Part shown: positions 41,609-52,480 of the stretch, piece after piece | Layout of the letters: every line of letters begins with the position of its first letter | How positions within the stretch are numbered: position 1 is the stretch's first letter | Source: Paenibacillus mangrovi | GTDB lineage: Bacteria; Bacillota; Bacilli; Paenibacillales; Paenibacillaceae | Assembly (NCBI RefSeq): GCF_022898935.1 | Contig: NZ_JALIRP010000005.1 | Coordinates: forward strand, 372,001 to 436,000 | Direction of reading: 5' to 3' | Length of the DNA: 64,000 nucleotides | Notes under the pieces: generated by a model | The model's input: only the letters and a program-made list of their open reading frames with translations | The model's database searches: none | What the model was told of the DNA's origin: nothing | Position numbers and translations under genes: made by a program

Positions 41609-43431
41609 GTTGCCACCCCCTCATTCGCTGCCAGCGGCAGGGTAAACGTCACCTTGGTGCCCTGCCCAAGTTCGGACTGAATGGAGATCGTACCGCCGTG
41701 GGCCAGCACAATCTCGCGGGCAATGGAGAGGCCAAGTCCCGTACCGCCCATACTGCGGGAACGCGCCTTGTCCACCCGGTAGAACCGCTCGAAGATGCGG
41801 TCGAGATCCTTTTTCGGAATTCCGATGCCGGTATCCTGTACGGAGATCGCCAGCAGGTTACCCGGCGCCCCGGCAGCCTCCATGGCGATGCTTCCGCCCG
41901 GCTGCGTATATTTCATGGCATTGGACACCAAATTGTCCAGCACCTGATCGATTTGGTCACGGTCGCAGAGCGCCTTTTGCAGCCCCTCTTCCACTCTGAC
42001 CTCAGACCTTATGTCCTTCTGCTGCATTTGGAACGAAAACCGGTCCGCGACATCCTCTAGCATTTCCAGCACATCGGCCTGCTGCATGCGAATCAAGGCT
42101 TCCTTGTTATCAAGCCGCGACAAATGCAAAAGATCCGTTACGAGCCGGATCATCCGGCCTGTCTCATTCTGGATGACGCCTACAAAACGCGATGCCAGCG
42201 GCGGATCATCCAGCGCGCCATCATCCAGCGCCTCGCTGTAGCTCTTGATAGTCGTCAGCGGCGTCCGCAGCTCATGCGAGACGTTCGCCACGAATTCACG
42301 CCGCGATGCTTCAAGCTTCTCCTGCTCCGTAACATCCTGCAGTACGGCGATCGTTCCCGTAATGCCGAACTCCCGGCGGTGTATCGGAGTAAGCGTCACG
42401 CGGATCATGTATGAACGCTCCGCTTCCGGACTCATCTGCAGCAGCATTGAAACATACGTTCCTTCCGTGAACGTCTGCGTCTGCTCACCGCTCAGTCCGA
42501 GCACTTCGGCGATGTCGCTGCCAGAGAGCTCATCTTCATCCACGCCCAGAATCGCACCTGCGCGGCGGTTCATCAGAATGATCCGTCCCGCTTCATCCGT
42601 TGCGATCACGCCGTCGCTCATGTTGGTGAGAATAGAAGCCAGCTTCTCCTTCTCCTCCTCATTCACAAGCAGCGCTTCCCGCAGACGGGTCGTCATATAG
42701 TTAAACGCCTCGCTCAGCTGGCCAATTTCGTCATTGCCAAAGACGGGCATCTTCTGGTCAAAGTCCCCCTCAGCCACCGCCGTGGCATGCTTCGTCATTT
42801 CCTTGATCGGATGGGTAATCGTATGCGCCAGAATCACACCCAGAACGGCTGTAAGCACAAGTGCCAGCAAAATACCCGATATGAAAATATTGTTGACCCG
42901 TCCCATCGTCGTGTACAGCTCTTTCATCGAGGCGACAATGTATACCGCGCCGACGATTTTGCCTTTATTGAACACTGGCTTCGCCACGACCTTCTTGCGG
43001 ACATTGTCCTCGTCGATGATGTATTCCTCGTTATCCTTGCTGCCCTGCAGCGCGCGGCTGACCACAGTCTGCGTATTCTTGCGACCCACATAGTCCATAT
43101 GCGCCGGGTTGGATGTAATGAGCACCTTGCCGGTTGCGTCCAGTATCTGAATCTCCGCTCCGTCCATGTTGAACAGATTCGTGACAATCGCTCCCAAGCT
43201 TTCAATGGAATTATTCTCTCCTGTTTCGGCGGTGCTCCCCAGTTTATCCGAGGCCAGCACGGACAGAAGCTCGGCTCTCTCCTGCAGATCCTGCGAAAAA
43301 TTGCGGGTCAGCGAGTTTTTCATGGCGCTCACAAAATAAACACCAATCAGCTGCATGGCGATCAAAATAAGCAGTACATATATGATGATCAGCTTCGCCT
43401 GAATAGTGCGGAAAAAGGAGGTCCATTTCAT
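41605..43431 (-). CDS. walK: WalK sensor histidine kinase
   Basis: The 608-residue protein has two transmembrane helices (about 12-32 and 180-200), an extracellular domain, HAMP, PAS (about 260-360) and the kinase core with the phospho-accepting H in FVANVSHELRTPLTTIKSYS and the ATP motifs DNLVSNAMKYT and GTGLGLSI. It senses the state of the cell wall and phosphorylates WalR. It directly follows walR. Confidence 0.97.
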   Translation of the reverse strand: MKWTSFFRTIQAKLIIIYVLLILIAMQLIGVYFVSAMKNSLTRNFSQDLQERAELLSVLASDKLGSTAETGENNSIESLGAIVTNLFNMDGAEIQILDATGKVLITSNPAHMDYVGRKNTQTVVSRALQGSKDNEEYIIDEDNVRKKVVAKPVFNKGKIVGAVYIVASMKELYTTMGRVNNIFISGILLALVLTAVLGVILAHTITHPIKEMTKHATAVAEGDFDQKMPVFGNDEIGQLSEAFNYMTTRLREALLVNEEEKEKLASILTNMSDGVIATDEAGRIILMNRRAGAILGVDEDELSGSDIAEVLGLSGEQTQTFTEGTYVSMLLQMSPEAERSYMIRVTLTPIHRREFGITGTIAVLQDVTEQEKLEASRREFVANVSHELRTPLTTIKSYSEALDDGALDDPPLASRFVGVIQNETGRMIRLVTDLLHLSRLDNKEALIRMQQADVLEMLEDVADRFSFQMQQKDIRSEVRVEEGLQKALCDRDQIDQVLDNLVSNAMKYTQPGGSIAMEAAGAPGNLLAISVQDTGIGIPKKDLDRIFERFYRVDKARSRSMGGTGLGLSIAREIVLAHGGTISIQSELGQGTKVTFTLPLAANEGVAT

Positions 43432-44163
43432 TTACAAGCCTCCATTTTTGGGGCTACGCATGACATACCCGAGACCCCTGCGCGTCAAAATATACTCCGG
43501 CTTGCTCGGATTCTCCTCGATCTTCTCGCGCAGCCTCCGGATCGTAACATCCACCGTGCGGACATCCCCGAAATATTCAAAGCCCCATACGGCTTGGAGC
43601 AGATGCTCCCGCGTCATAACTTTCCCGGCATTCTTCACCAGGTAATATACCAGCTCATATTCGCGGTGCGTCAAGTCCAGCGCCTCGCCGTCCTTATACA
43701 CCAAATACATATCGGTATCTATAAAAAGGTCAAAAAGCTGGATGCCCTGCTTCGGCTCAGGCTCAGCCACGGCTGCAGCCTCCACGCCCGCCGGCTTCGT
43801 CTGGCGCCGCATATGCGCTTTTACACGGGCGAGAAGCTCACGCGTACTGAATGGCTTCGTGACGTAATCATCAGCCCCAAGCTCAAGTCCAAGCACTTTG
43901 TCGATCTCGCCATCCTTGGCGGTAAGCATAATAATCGGCATATGCAGGCCTTGGGCACGCACCTCGCGGCATACGTCCATGCCGTCCTTGCCGGGCAGCA
44001 TCAAATCCAGCAGCATCAGATCCGGCTGAATGGATAACGCCATTTCCACCGCGCTGACGCCGTCAAAGGTGCATATCACCTCATAACCCTCTTTTTCCAA
44101 ATTGAATTTTAATATGTCAGCAATGGGCTGTTCGTCATCCACGACCAGAATGGTTCCCTGCAT
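43432..44163 (-). CDS. walR: WalR response regulator
   Basis: The 243-residue protein has a receiver domain (phospho-acceptor D in [13 protein letters not shown]) and an OmpR-type winged helix ([20 protein letters not shown]). WalR controls autolysins and wall metabolism and is essential in most relatives. It is the first gene of walRKHIJ. Confidence 0.97.
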   Translation of the reverse strand: MQGTILVVDDEQPIADILKFNLEKEGYEVICTFDGVSAVEMALSIQPDLMLLDLMLPGKDGMDVCREVRAQGLHMPIIMLTAKDGEIDKVLGLELGADDYVTKPFSTRELLARVKAHMRRQTKPAGVEAAAVAEPEPKQGIQLFDLFIDTDMYLVYKDGEALDLTHREYELVYYLVKNAGKVMTREHLLQAVWGFEYFGDVRTVDVTIRRLREKIEENPSKPEYILTRRGLGYVMRSPKNGGL

Positions 44164-44279
44164 CCGCTTTTCACCCCGTTCATCAGAACTCGTACTTGTA
44201 TTTTACCATACCTGACCTCGTGTCACATCCTGCTTTAGGGCGCTTTAATATGCATTTATCCCTCAAATCATCATTAGAC

Positions 44280-44316
44280 ACAAAAGCACCGCCCCCCAAG
44301 GATAGAGGCAGTGCCT
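44280..44316 (-). terminator. Terminator between the M23 peptidase gene and walR
   Basis: GGCACTGCC and GGCGGTGCT form a stem with a 13-nt loop, followed on the minus strand by TTTTGTGT. It separates the M23 peptidase transcript from the walR operon. Confidence 0.65.
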
Positions 44317-44383
44317 GTTCTATTTATATTCGTGTATGACTGATGATGATTGCTGATTGATGATGACTGATGTTGTAATGAGT

Positions 44384-45877
44384 TTAATTCAGATATTTCA
44401 TCGGATTTTGAATGGAGCCGTTCTTATGGATTTCAAAATGGAGATGGGTACCGGTAGAATGCCCGGTACTGCCCATAACGCCAATACTATCACCCTGGTC
44501 CACATGTGCTCCCGTATGAGTCGTAATGCTCTTCAAATGCCCGTACAGCGTTTCATAACCATTGCCGTGGCTGATGATAATGGCATTGCCATATCCATTA
44601 ATCTGTCCGGTGAAAGTCACAGTGCCGTCGTCGGCAGCCTTGATTGTATGGTCCCCCGAGACGATGTCGATGCCTTTATGCATCTTGCCCCAGCGTGAAC
44701 CATAGGAACTGGAGATGCTGGCGCCATTGACCGGCCACGCGAATCTGCCTGTACCTTTGCCAGGAACCTTCGTGCCCTGCATCACGACTTCGGTGACGGA
44801 AGGCTTCACGACCATCTGGCCTACCCACTGCTCATCCACGACTTTGCCATTTTCCTTCGTAACGACATAGTTCATGACCTTCTGGCCTTCTTGTCCGGGA
44901 CGAACCACCTTGCTCTTGCCCGCCGGTAGATCCTTCGACTTGCGGATTTCAATATCCGGCGCTGTCGCCACTTGCTCGGACACCTTTTCCACGGTTTTGA
45001 TCGTCAAAGGCGGCTTCGGTACCGTCAGTTTCAGTTGATCGCCAATTTGCAAATACTTTTCCTTAATCTGCGGATTGTTCGCAAAAATCTCCTTTTGGCT
45101 CACATGAAACTGGCTCGCGATCGAGCTGATCGTATCGCCTTCCTCCACTGTATACTCGAGCGGAGCATCCTTACCTGTGACCAGGAGCTTGGCTGCCTCT
45201 TCAGCAGTCAGAACCTTGTTCGGATCGGTCTTGACCGGAGAAGAGGTCACTTTCTCTTCAATCTGCACTGATTTGACACCCTTACTTGCGGCTGTTCTTT
45301 GAGGCTTGGCGACTCCACTCGCTGCGAGTGTTTTCACGGTAGGACCTTTCGCCTTTGATGCCACGGTGGTTTGCGGTGCATACTTCTGCTTCGCAAGTTC
45401 CAATGCCTTATTCACAGTGGCTTGATCCTTAACAATACCTACGACCTTGCCGTCCACCTTCAGCTCCACGCCTTCCGCGTATCCCTTTAGCATACCGTCA
45501 AGCTTGTCGATCGTTTTCTGGGTATCGGGCTCAACCTTATAGGCCTTATCCAATTTGGTTGTAATCCCCTCCGTATGCAGCTCCATCGCTACATCCGGAT
45601 ACTTATTCTGATATTCCTGCCGTTTCTGGCTATATAGTTGTTCGATTCGTGCCGGATCGTCAATCGTTCCGATCTCTTTCCCATGTATGTAGACATGATA
45701 GTAAGGAACCGTCTTCGCTTCGACATATTGATTGCCGGCAAACACGAGACCCGTGATCACCACAGCTGCACCAGCCGCGCCTAGGATCCACTTTCGGGCA
45801 GCACTCCATCTCTGCCGATTCGGCTCACCCAGGGTGGAAGTGTTCATGCCGTCATGTTCTTCGTGCAAATCTTTCAT
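44384..45877 (-). CDS. M23 peptidase with LysM and G5 domains
   Basis: The 497-residue protein has a signal-anchor helix (about 28-46), a middle LysM (YTVEEGDTISSIASQF to IGDQLKL), a G5 domain (about 300-370) and a C-terminal lysostaphin-type M23 domain with the zinc ligands in SSYGSRWGKMHKGID and HLHFE. It is a cell-wall hydrolase or activator of the wall machinery; its place directly before walR suggests control by WalR, though no clear WalR box was seen. Confidence 0.9.
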   Translation of the reverse strand: MKDLHEEHDGMNTSTLGEPNRQRWSAARKWILGAAGAAVVITGLVFAGNQYVEAKTVPYYHVYIHGKEIGTIDDPARIEQLYSQKRQEYQNKYPDVAMELHTEGITTKLDKAYKVEPDTQKTIDKLDGMLKGYAEGVELKVDGKVVGIVKDQATVNKALELAKQKYAPQTTVASKAKGPTVKTLAASGVAKPQRTAASKGVKSVQIEEKVTSSPVKTDPNKVLTAEEAAKLLVTGKDAPLEYTVEEGDTISSIASQFHVSQKEIFANNPQIKEKYLQIGDQLKLTVPKPPLTIKTVEKVSEQVATAPDIEIRKSKDLPAGKSKVVRPGQEGQKVMNYVVTKENGKVVDEQWVGQMVVKPSVTEVVMQGTKVPGKGTGRFAWPVNGASISSSYGSRWGKMHKGIDIVSGDHTIKAADDGTVTFTGQINGYGNAIIISHGNGYETLYGHLKSITTHTGAHVDQGDSIGVMGSTGHSTGTHLHFEIHKNGSIQNPMKYLN

Positions 45878-46020
45878 AATACTCCCCCTAGCGCTATCCG
45901 TTTCGGGGCCTTTAGATTTTACAAATCTATCGACAAAAAGGTTAAAATTTTGATACCTTTTTACACCCTTGTTTACTTTAACATAAGGTCAGGTAACAAT
46001 TCAACTCTGTGCAATTAGCA

Positions 46021-46046
46021 AATAAACCCGCTCGGAGAGCGGGTTC
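46021..46046 (-). terminator. Terminator of the 46165 gene
   Basis: AACCCGCT and AGCGGGTT form a stem with a short loop; on the minus strand TATTTG follows. Confidence 0.6.
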
Positions 46047-46164
46047 CAGGATCTCAGTGCTTTTATGCGGCAAATCATACTGATGACAAAAAGATAACAT
46101 TTTCTCGAGTTTTGCCGTATTTGAACTGGAAATTCATCTGCGAATTCATGGCATCAAACTACCT

Positions 46165-46905
46165 CTACTCCTGCTCCAGCATCTGCTTCAGGACATTGTA
46201 CACCTCCGTACTTAAATACTTGGAAATGGTGTCTTCAATGGTTTGCAGTTCCTGCTCGGTCAGCCCATCCTCCATTGCACTCGAGATCTTCTGCATTTCG
46301 GATTGGGGCAGCTTCGTCATGAGGATGTTAAAAATCTGTTCCTTTTCACTGCTGGTCAGCTCCTGCTTTTTCTTAGCTACATCCTCTGGGCTTATCATCA
46401 CCTGCTGGTCCTGAACCGATTGGCTGCCCGCCGCGGATTCACCCATCAGACCCTGACCCATAACCGGAATCGAGTTGTCTAGCGTCTCCCCGCCGTTTGT
46501 AGAATTTCCTTCCTTACCGGTGGTGCCGTTCGTGCTGCTGTCCTCAGATTTGGTATCGACGCTGTCAGAGGATCCGCCGTCTGCAGTCCCCATGCTACCC
46601 TCGGTAAGCGAGCCGGTGTCGCCTGATTCGGACTTACTTGCCGTATCCTGCTTTCCAGACGTTTTTGCAACGTCCTGCGATGTTTTCGCTTCAGGAGTCT
46701 TATCCGCACCACTCCCGCCACCAAACCCCAGCATTCCTTTCATCATGCCGCCCAAGCTAAGAGACTGCCCTTCAAGCGTTATATTAAAACTCGCTAGCAG
46801 CGATTGCACATAACTGTTGACTATGGCTCCGGTCGTTAATATGGTTAAACCGCTGATCAAAACGACCGTCAATACCGTTTTGATCAGCCACGTTGTTATT
46901 TTCAT
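46165..46905 (-). CDS. Membrane-anchored protein with a Ser/Thr/Gly-rich linker
   Basis: The 246-residue protein has an N-terminal transmembrane helix (LIKTVLTVVLISGLTILTTG), a low-complexity linker (about 65-155, rich in S, G, D, T) and a helical C-terminus (SSEKEQIFNILMTKLP). The C-terminal part should be outside the cell. No family or motif is recognised; it seems to be a conserved Paenibacillus-type gene next to the M23 peptidase. Confidence 0.7.
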   Translation of the reverse strand: MKITTWLIKTVLTVVLISGLTILTTGAIVNSYVQSLLASFNITLEGQSLSLGGMMKGMLGFGGGSGADKTPEAKTSQDVAKTSGKQDTASKSESGDTGSLTEGSMGTADGGSSDSVDTKSEDSSTNGTTGKEGNSTNGGETLDNSIPVMGQGLMGESAAGSQSVQDQQVMISPEDVAKKKQELTSSEKEQIFNILMTKLPQSEMQKISSAMEDGLTEQELQTIEDTISKYLSTEVYNVLKQMLEQE

Positions 46906-47077
46906 GCCGCCTTTCCTCCTTTATGCCAACCACGCTGGATAAAATGAACTAAAGTGTTTATATCCTTTTCTTTAGCTCATTTTATATGGATGATTGCTAG
47001 TATTAGGATCCCCTTATGAAACTTCCTATTACTAGCAGTATTGACGGATTGGGAGGGCTTTTAATCCCTTGTGGACA

Positions 47078-47122
47078 AAAAAAGCCCATCCGCCGGGGAA
47101 AATCCCGGTGAGATGGGCAGAC
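47078..47122 (-). terminator. Terminator of purA
   Basis: GCCCATC with CACCGGG and CCCGG with GATGGGC form a long stem with one mismatch, followed on the minus strand by seven T residues. Confidence 0.9.
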
Positions 47123-47135
47123 ATTTATTATAAAC

Positions 47136-48419
47136 TTAGTAGATTGGCAAAATCTGATTCGTTTGGCTGCGATTGCGGCCGACGGAGAAGATAGCAATCG
47201 GAATGCCTGTCAGCTCGGATACGCGTTTTACATAATTGCGTGTCGTTTCCGGCAGATCCTCAAGCGTCTTCGCTTCCGAGATATCCTCGTGCCAGCCTGG
47301 CATTTCTTCGTAGATCGCTTCGCATTCTTCAAGCATTTTCAGGCTTGCCGGATAATGCTGGATCACTTCGTCGCGATATTTGTAGCCTGTGCAAATTTTG
47401 ACGGTATCGAGACCAGTCAGCACGTCCAGCGAGTTCAGTGACAATCCGGTCAAACCGCTGACACGGCGGGTATGACGTACCACGACGCTGTCAAACCAGC
47501 CGACACGACGAGGACGTCCAGTTACCGTACCGTACTCATGGCCTTTTTCACGGATGTAATCGCCGATTTCATTGTTAAGCTCGGTCGGGAACGGTCCGTC
47601 ACCCACGCGGGTGGTATAGGATTTCGCAACCCCGATGACTTGATTGATACGCGATGGACCCACGCCTGAGCCGTTGCAAACGCCACCCGCAGACGGGTTC
47701 GAGGAAGTAACGTACGGATAGGTACCTTGGTCGATATCGAGCATCACGCCTTGAGCGCCTTCAAACAGCACTTTGCGGTCCGCGTCGATCGCGTCGTTCA
47801 GCACGACCGAAGTATCTTTTACGTATTTGCGGAGCACATCCGCGTATTCCAGGTACTGCTTCAGCACTTCTTCGACGTCAAGCGGTTCGCCGCCGTAGAC
47901 CTGCTGGATCACGTTGTTCTTTTCTTGCATGAGCGGACGCAGCTTCTGTTCGAATTCCTCTGGATCCATGAGATCGACGATCCGAATACCGTTACGAGCT
48001 GCTTTATCCATATAGCAAGGGCCGATGCCTTTGCGTGTCGTACCGATTTTGTTCTGACCTTTGCGGTCCTCTTCAAGCGCGTCAAGCACTAGATGGTATG
48101 GCATGATGACATGCGCGCGATCGCTGACGACCAAATTATCCGTGGTAAAACCGTTATCGTGAATGTAATTGATTTCGTCAATAAGTGCACCCGGATTGAT
48201 GACCGTACCGTTTCCAATTACACAAACCTTATCAGAATAGAACACGCCAGATGGAATCAGCGTAAGCTTATATTTTTTATCGTCAATTAGAATGGTATGT
48301 CCGGCATTGTTGCCGCCCTGGTAACGGGCTACCACATCGGCGCTCTCTGCGAGAAAGTCCGTGATTTTGCCTTTGCCTTCGTCTCCCCATTGTGTTCCCA
48401 CAACGACTACTGTTGACAT
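47136..48419 (-). CDS. purA: Adenylosuccinate synthetase
   Basis: The start is ATG 48419 ([20 protein letters not shown]) because GCGGGGGA is too close to the ATG two codons upstream. The 427-residue protein has the GTP loop [31 protein letters not shown] and the late [11 protein letters not shown]. It makes adenylosuccinate from IMP and aspartate in AMP synthesis. Confidence 0.97.
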   Translation of the reverse strand: MSTVVVVGTQWGDEGKGKITDFLAESADVVARYQGGNNAGHTILIDDKKYKLTLIPSGVFYSDKVCVIGNGTVINPGALIDEINYIHDNGFTTDNLVVSDRAHVIMPYHLVLDALEEDRKGQNKIGTTRKGIGPCYMDKAARNGIRIVDLMDPEEFEQKLRPLMQEKNNVIQQVYGGEPLDVEEVLKQYLEYADVLRKYVKDTSVVLNDAIDADRKVLFEGAQGVMLDIDQGTYPYVTSSNPSAGGVCNGSGVGPSRINQVIGVAKSYTTRVGDGPFPTELNNEIGDYIREKGHEYGTVTGRPRRVGWFDSVVVRHTRRVSGLTGLSLNSLDVLTGLDTVKICTGYKYRDEVIQHYPASLKMLEECEAIYEEMPGWHEDISEAKTLEDLPETTRNYVKRVSELTGIPIAIFSVGRNRSQTNQILPIY

Positions 48420-48560
48420 TTTCATTCCCCCGCTTGGTGCTTACGCACCTCATTTTAATAATTCTTATGAATTTTGCACGAAAATCCAAAACTCTATGCA
48501 TCATTTCACTACCCTAAGGCAGCATTACCAGTGTAACAGTCCCCATTTTCAAAGTCAAAT

Positions 48561-48600
48561 AAAAAACGAACAATCGCACATTGGTGTGTACGATTGTTCG
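48561..48600 (-). terminator. Terminator of dnaB
   Basis: CGAACAATCG and CGATTGTTCG form a 10-bp stem with a further CACA/TGTG pairing inside, followed on the minus strand by TTTTTT. Confidence 0.9.
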
Positions 48601-48663
48601 GAAATAGCCAAATATTTGCGTTTTACCTTTAACGAAAACATACAGAATATATAATTGCACCAG

Positions 48664-50025
48664 TCAAACAGCAAAGGGCTCCGCATGAGTCCTTTCATAA
48701 TTGACGAATTTGTTAAAGTTCTTAAGGAATACCAGCTCTACTGTGCCTACGGGACCATTACGCTGCTTGGCAATAATAATCTCGATAATATTTTTCTTTT
48801 CGGTTTCCTGGTTATAGTAGTCATCACGGTAGAGGAAGGCTACGATATCGGCATCCTGCTCGATGGAACCCGATTCACGAAGGTCGGACATCATCGGACG
48901 TTTGTCCTGACGCTGCTCTACACCCCGGCTGAGCTGGGACAAAGCAATAACCGGCACGCTCAGCTCACGAGCAATCTGTTTCAGTGTACGTGAGATCTCA
49001 GATACTTCCTGCTGACGGTTCTCGCCAGCTTTACCGCGCCCTTGAATGAGCTGCAGGTAGTCGATGACAATCATGCCCAGACCCTTTTCTTTCTTCAGTC
49101 GGCGGCATTTGGAGCGGATATCCGCTACCGTAATGCCGGGGGTATCGTCAATGTATATCTCGGATTCAGCGAGCGAGGCAATGCCCATCGTTAGCTTGGC
49201 CCAATCATCATCCGTCTTAAAATCACCCGTCCGCATAATATTGGCGTCCAAATTAGCTTCGGCGCAGATCATACGGTTAACGAGCTGAGGCGCGGACATC
49301 TCCAAACTGAAGATGGCTACGGTCTCTTTGGCCCGCACGGCGACATTTTGGGCAATGTTGAGCGCAAACGCCGTTTTACCTACGGAAGGCCGCGCAGCCA
49401 CAATGATCAGGTCCGAACGCTGAAAGCCGTTGGTCATCTTGTCCAAATCCACAAAGCCTGTTGGGATACCGGTTGTGCTGCCGCTTTGCTGATGCAAAAC
49501 CTCCACGCGATCGAACACTTCCATCAGCACGTCGCGGATCGCTACAAAGCCACTGCCGGTCCGCCGGTTGGATATCTCCAGGATCTTCCGCTCTGCATCG
49601 CTGAGCATGCCGGATACGTCTTCACCGCCGGTGTAGCCTTCACTTACAATCTGGGTGGCCGTTCGGATCAACCGCCGCAGCATCGATTTCTCTTCGATGA
49701 TTTGAGCATAATATTCGACGTTGGCTGCGGTCGGTACCGCATGCGCAAGCTTTGCAAGATAGCTGACGCCGCCAACATCCTCCAGCTGGCCCTTATCCTG
49801 CAGCTTTGAAGTTAAGGTAATCAGATCGACAGGCTGATTCTCTTCTCCGAGCTGGATCATCGCTTCATAGATCAACTGATGCGGCGCGTCGTAAAAGTCC
49901 TCCGGCTGCACCCGCTCCATCGCGGTTATCATCGCTTCACTCTGCAGCAGAATTGCGCCTAGAACCGCCTGCTCTGCCTCCAAGTTCTGCGGGGGAATCC
50001 GGTCGAAAAAGAGCTCTCCGCCCAT
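48664..50025 (-). CDS. dnaB: Replicative DNA helicase
   Basis: The 453-residue protein has the N-terminal DnaB domain (RIPPQNLEAEQAVLGAILL) and the RecA-like helicase domain with Walker A ARPSVGKTAFA, SLEMSAPQL, IVIDYLQLI and RESGSIEQDADIV. It unwinds the fork as a hexamer. It follows rplI by 1 bp, the order found in B. subtilis (where the gene is called dnaC). Confidence 0.97.
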   Translation of the reverse strand: MGGELFFDRIPPQNLEAEQAVLGAILLQSEAMITAMERVQPEDFYDAPHQLIYEAMIQLGEENQPVDLITLTSKLQDKGQLEDVGGVSYLAKLAHAVPTAANVEYYAQIIEEKSMLRRLIRTATQIVSEGYTGGEDVSGMLSDAERKILEISNRRTGSGFVAIRDVLMEVFDRVEVLHQQSGSTTGIPTGFVDLDKMTNGFQRSDLIIVAARPSVGKTAFALNIAQNVAVRAKETVAIFSLEMSAPQLVNRMICAEANLDANIMRTGDFKTDDDWAKLTMGIASLAESEIYIDDTPGITVADIRSKCRRLKKEKGLGMIVIDYLQLIQGRGKAGENRQQEVSEISRTLKQIARELSVPVIALSQLSRGVEQRQDKRPMMSDLRESGSIEQDADIVAFLYRDDYYNQETEKKNIIEIIIAKQRNGPVGTVELVFLKNFNKFVNYERTHAEPFAV

Positions 50026-50026
50026 C

Positions 50027-50470
50027 TTATTCCTCCGTAACCTGAACCTTAAGCGTTGCTTTCACTTCAGGATGCAACTTTACCGTCATCTGGGTGACAC
50101 CCAGGTGACGAATAGGTTCTTCCAGTTCAATTTTGCGTTTGTCGATTTTCACGCCAAGCTCCGCAAGTGCTTCGGCGATCTGCTTCGAGGTAATGGCACC
50201 GAATAAGCGTCCGCCTTCGCCGGCTTTGGCTTTCAGCTGCACCATCATTCCCTCCATTTTTTTACCAAGCTGCTGCGCTTCTTCCTTTTCCTGTTCCTTG
50301 CGTCTTTGCTCCGCTGCATTTTGGTTTTCTAGTGTTTTCATATTTCCATCTGTTGCCGGGCGAGCTAGCCCACGCGGCAGCAGAAAATTGCCTGCATACC
50401 CTTCGGATACCTCTTTAATTTGTCCTTTTTTACCTTGACCCTTAACATCCTTCAAGAAAATAACTTTCAT
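50027..50470 (-). CDS. rplI: 50S ribosomal protein L9
   Basis: The 147-residue protein has the L9 signature [20 protein letters not shown] near the N-terminus, a long central helix and the C-terminal RNA-binding domain. It overlaps gdpP by 4 bp. Confidence 0.97.
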   Translation of the reverse strand: MKVIFLKDVKGQGKKGQIKEVSEGYAGNFLLPRGLARPATDGNMKTLENQNAAEQRRKEQEKEEAQQLGKKMEGMMVQLKAKAGEGGRLFGAITSKQIAEALAELGVKIDKRKIELEEPIRHLGVTQMTVKLHPEVKATLKVQVTEE

Positions 50471-52479
50471 TCGAACAACCCCTCTTTCTCCTCAATTTGC
50501 GCAAGAACCTCAAGCAGCTGCTTCTCAGCATCTTCCACGCTGCCCTTCAGCTGTACGGCAGCATTCGTTAAATGCCCGCCGCCGCCGAGTCTTTCCATGA
50601 CGACCTGAACGTTCATACGGCCCAGTGAGCGTGCACTGATGCCGATCAGGCCATCCGGCCGTTCGCTGATGACAAATGACGCCACCACGTCGACCATATT
50701 AAGCAGCGCATCCGACGCCTGAGCAATTAGCAGCTGCGGAACGACGGTTCCCGGCTCGGTTACTGCAAGAGCGACATGATCATATACCATTTTAGCATGC
50801 TTTATGATATCTGACTTTGCCAGATATTCCTGTAGGTCTTCTTTCAGCATCCGCTGGATTTGAATGGTATCAGCACCACTTCGGCGAAGGAATCCTGCCG
50901 CCTCAAAGGTGCGCGAACCGGTATGGAGTGCGAAATGCTTCGTATCCACCGTAATGCCTGCCAGCAGCATCGTGGCCTCCATCGGCGTAAGCTGTATTTT
51001 CTCATGAATGTATTGCAGCAACTCCGTAACCAGCTCACATGCCGAAGAAGCATACGGTTCCATATACACCAGCACGGCATCGTTAATAAATTCCTCGCCG
51101 CGGCGGTGATGGTCCACAACGACAATCCGGCTTGCATTTTGTACCAGCTTCGGCTCCATCGTCATGGAAGCCTTATGGGTGTCCACCACCACCAGAAGAC
51201 TGTGCGGATTCAGCATGGACAGGGCTTGCTCTGGTGAGATGAACCGCTCGACAAGCTTCTCGTCCTTCTGCACCTGTTCCATCATCCGTTCAATGGACGG
51301 ATTGGTGCCCGGCAGGATGATATAAGCCTCGACATTATAAATCTGCGCTGCCTTCAGCACCCCGATCGAGGCGCCAATCACGTCCATATCCGGCATACGG
51401 TGTCCCATGATGAACACCTTATCGCTTTCCTGAATCAAATCACGCAGGGCATGAGCAATAACCCTAGCCCGTACACGCGTACGTTTCTCCACGGCATTGG
51501 ATTTACCGCCGTAAAAGGACAGACGCTGCCCTGCTTTGACCGCTGCCTGATCTCCACCGCGACCAAGAGCCATGTCCAGTGAAGACTGCGCCAATTCGCC
51601 CAGCTCGCTGATGCTTTCCGGACCAAAGGCGAGCCCGATGCTCAGCGTCATGGGCACTTTCAGTTCTGCCGTCATTTCGCGGACTTCGTCCAAAATTACG
51701 AATCTGCTTTTTTCCAGCTCCTGCAGTGATTTGTAATTTAGCATCATCAGGTACCGGTCCGATGACAGACGTCGCAGGTATACCTCATAATGTCTTGCCC
51801 ACTCCGTAATCTCTGTCGTTACTTTGGCGATTAGGGAGGTGCGCTGCTGGTCATCCATGCCTTGGGCGGCCTCGTCGAGATTATCCATCACGATAATGCC
51901 GATTGCCAGCTTCTCTGACTCATATTTCTCGCGGAGGACCGCCATTTCGGTCACATCATACAGATAAATCAGGCGTTCCTCCATATTCAGCATCAAATGA
52001 AAGTACGACTCACCGATTTTAAGCTCGGTATGGACAATCTTATGTCCATCCTTGTGGCCGTCCTTATGCCCATCCCTTTTCTCATTCAGGATGGATGACA
52101 ATGGCGGGAAAAGCTCCTGAAGCGAGTCGCCCACAAGCGACTTTTGCCCGAATATTTTACATACATAACGGTTATTCCATTCAACAGCCCTGTCCTCGCT
52201 ATAGAGCACAATCCCGAACGGCAGGGTGCCGATCGCTTCACCTTCGACTCTTTTGACACGGAAGGACAGGCCGTTGATATACTCCAGCAAGTTCCTCCGG
52301 TACCGTATTTCCGCCTTCAGCAACAGGTAGCAGAGCACCGCCACAAGAATGAGACATATCATTCCGAGCGGCCAGTTGTACCGGGTCACAATAATGACTA
52401 GAAGCAGCATCAGCATAAACGCCCAGACGGTATAATAGCCGTGCCAGCGCTGTTGTAGAAATTTAGGCATGACTCCCAC
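50467..52479 (-). CDS. gdpP: Cyclic-di-AMP phosphodiesterase
   Basis: The 670-residue protein has two N-terminal transmembrane helices, a PAS-like domain (about 75-160), a degenerate GGDEF domain (about 170-310) and a DHH/DHHA1 domain with [10 protein letters not shown] and VVDHHRRGE. It hydrolyses c-di-AMP, a second messenger for wall and osmotic control. A short repeated stretch ([12 protein letters not shown], about residues 131-142) in the PAS region is unusual. Confidence 0.95.
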   Translation of the reverse strand: MGVMPKFLQQRWHGYYTVWAFMLMLLLVIIVTRYNWPLGMICLILVAVLCYLLLKAEIRYRRNLLEYINGLSFRVKRVEGEAIGTLPFGIVLYSEDRAVEWNNRYVCKIFGQKSLVGDSLQELFPPLSSILNEKRDGHKDGHKDGHKIVHTELKIGESYFHLMLNMEERLIYLYDVTEMAVLREKYESEKLAIGIIVMDNLDEAAQGMDDQQRTSLIAKVTTEITEWARHYEVYLRRLSSDRYLMMLNYKSLQELEKSRFVILDEVREMTAELKVPMTLSIGLAFGPESISELGELAQSSLDMALGRGGDQAAVKAGQRLSFYGGKSNAVEKRTRVRARVIAHALRDLIQESDKVFIMGHRMPDMDVIGASIGVLKAAQIYNVEAYIILPGTNPSIERMMEQVQKDEKLVERFISPEQALSMLNPHSLLVVVDTHKASMTMEPKLVQNASRIVVVDHHRRGEEFINDAVLVYMEPYASSACELVTELLQYIHEKIQLTPMEATMLLAGITVDTKHFALHTGSRTFEAAGFLRRSGADTIQIQRMLKEDLQEYLAKSDIIKHAKMVYDHVALAVTEPGTVVPQLLIAQASDALLNMVDVVASFVISERPDGLIGISARSLGRMNVQVVMERLGGGGHLTNAAVQLKGSVEDAEKQLLEVLAQIEEKEGLFE

Positions 52480-52480
52480 C

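Noticed and set aside
42787-44037. Long plus-strand open frame across walK and walR.
   Set aside because: Antisense shadow of two conserved GC-rich genes, without a ribosome binding site.
44164-44279. WalR boxes or a clear promoter ahead of walR and the M23 gene.
   Set aside because: Only partial matches to the TGTWAH-N5-TGTWAH pattern and weak -10/-35 pairs were found.
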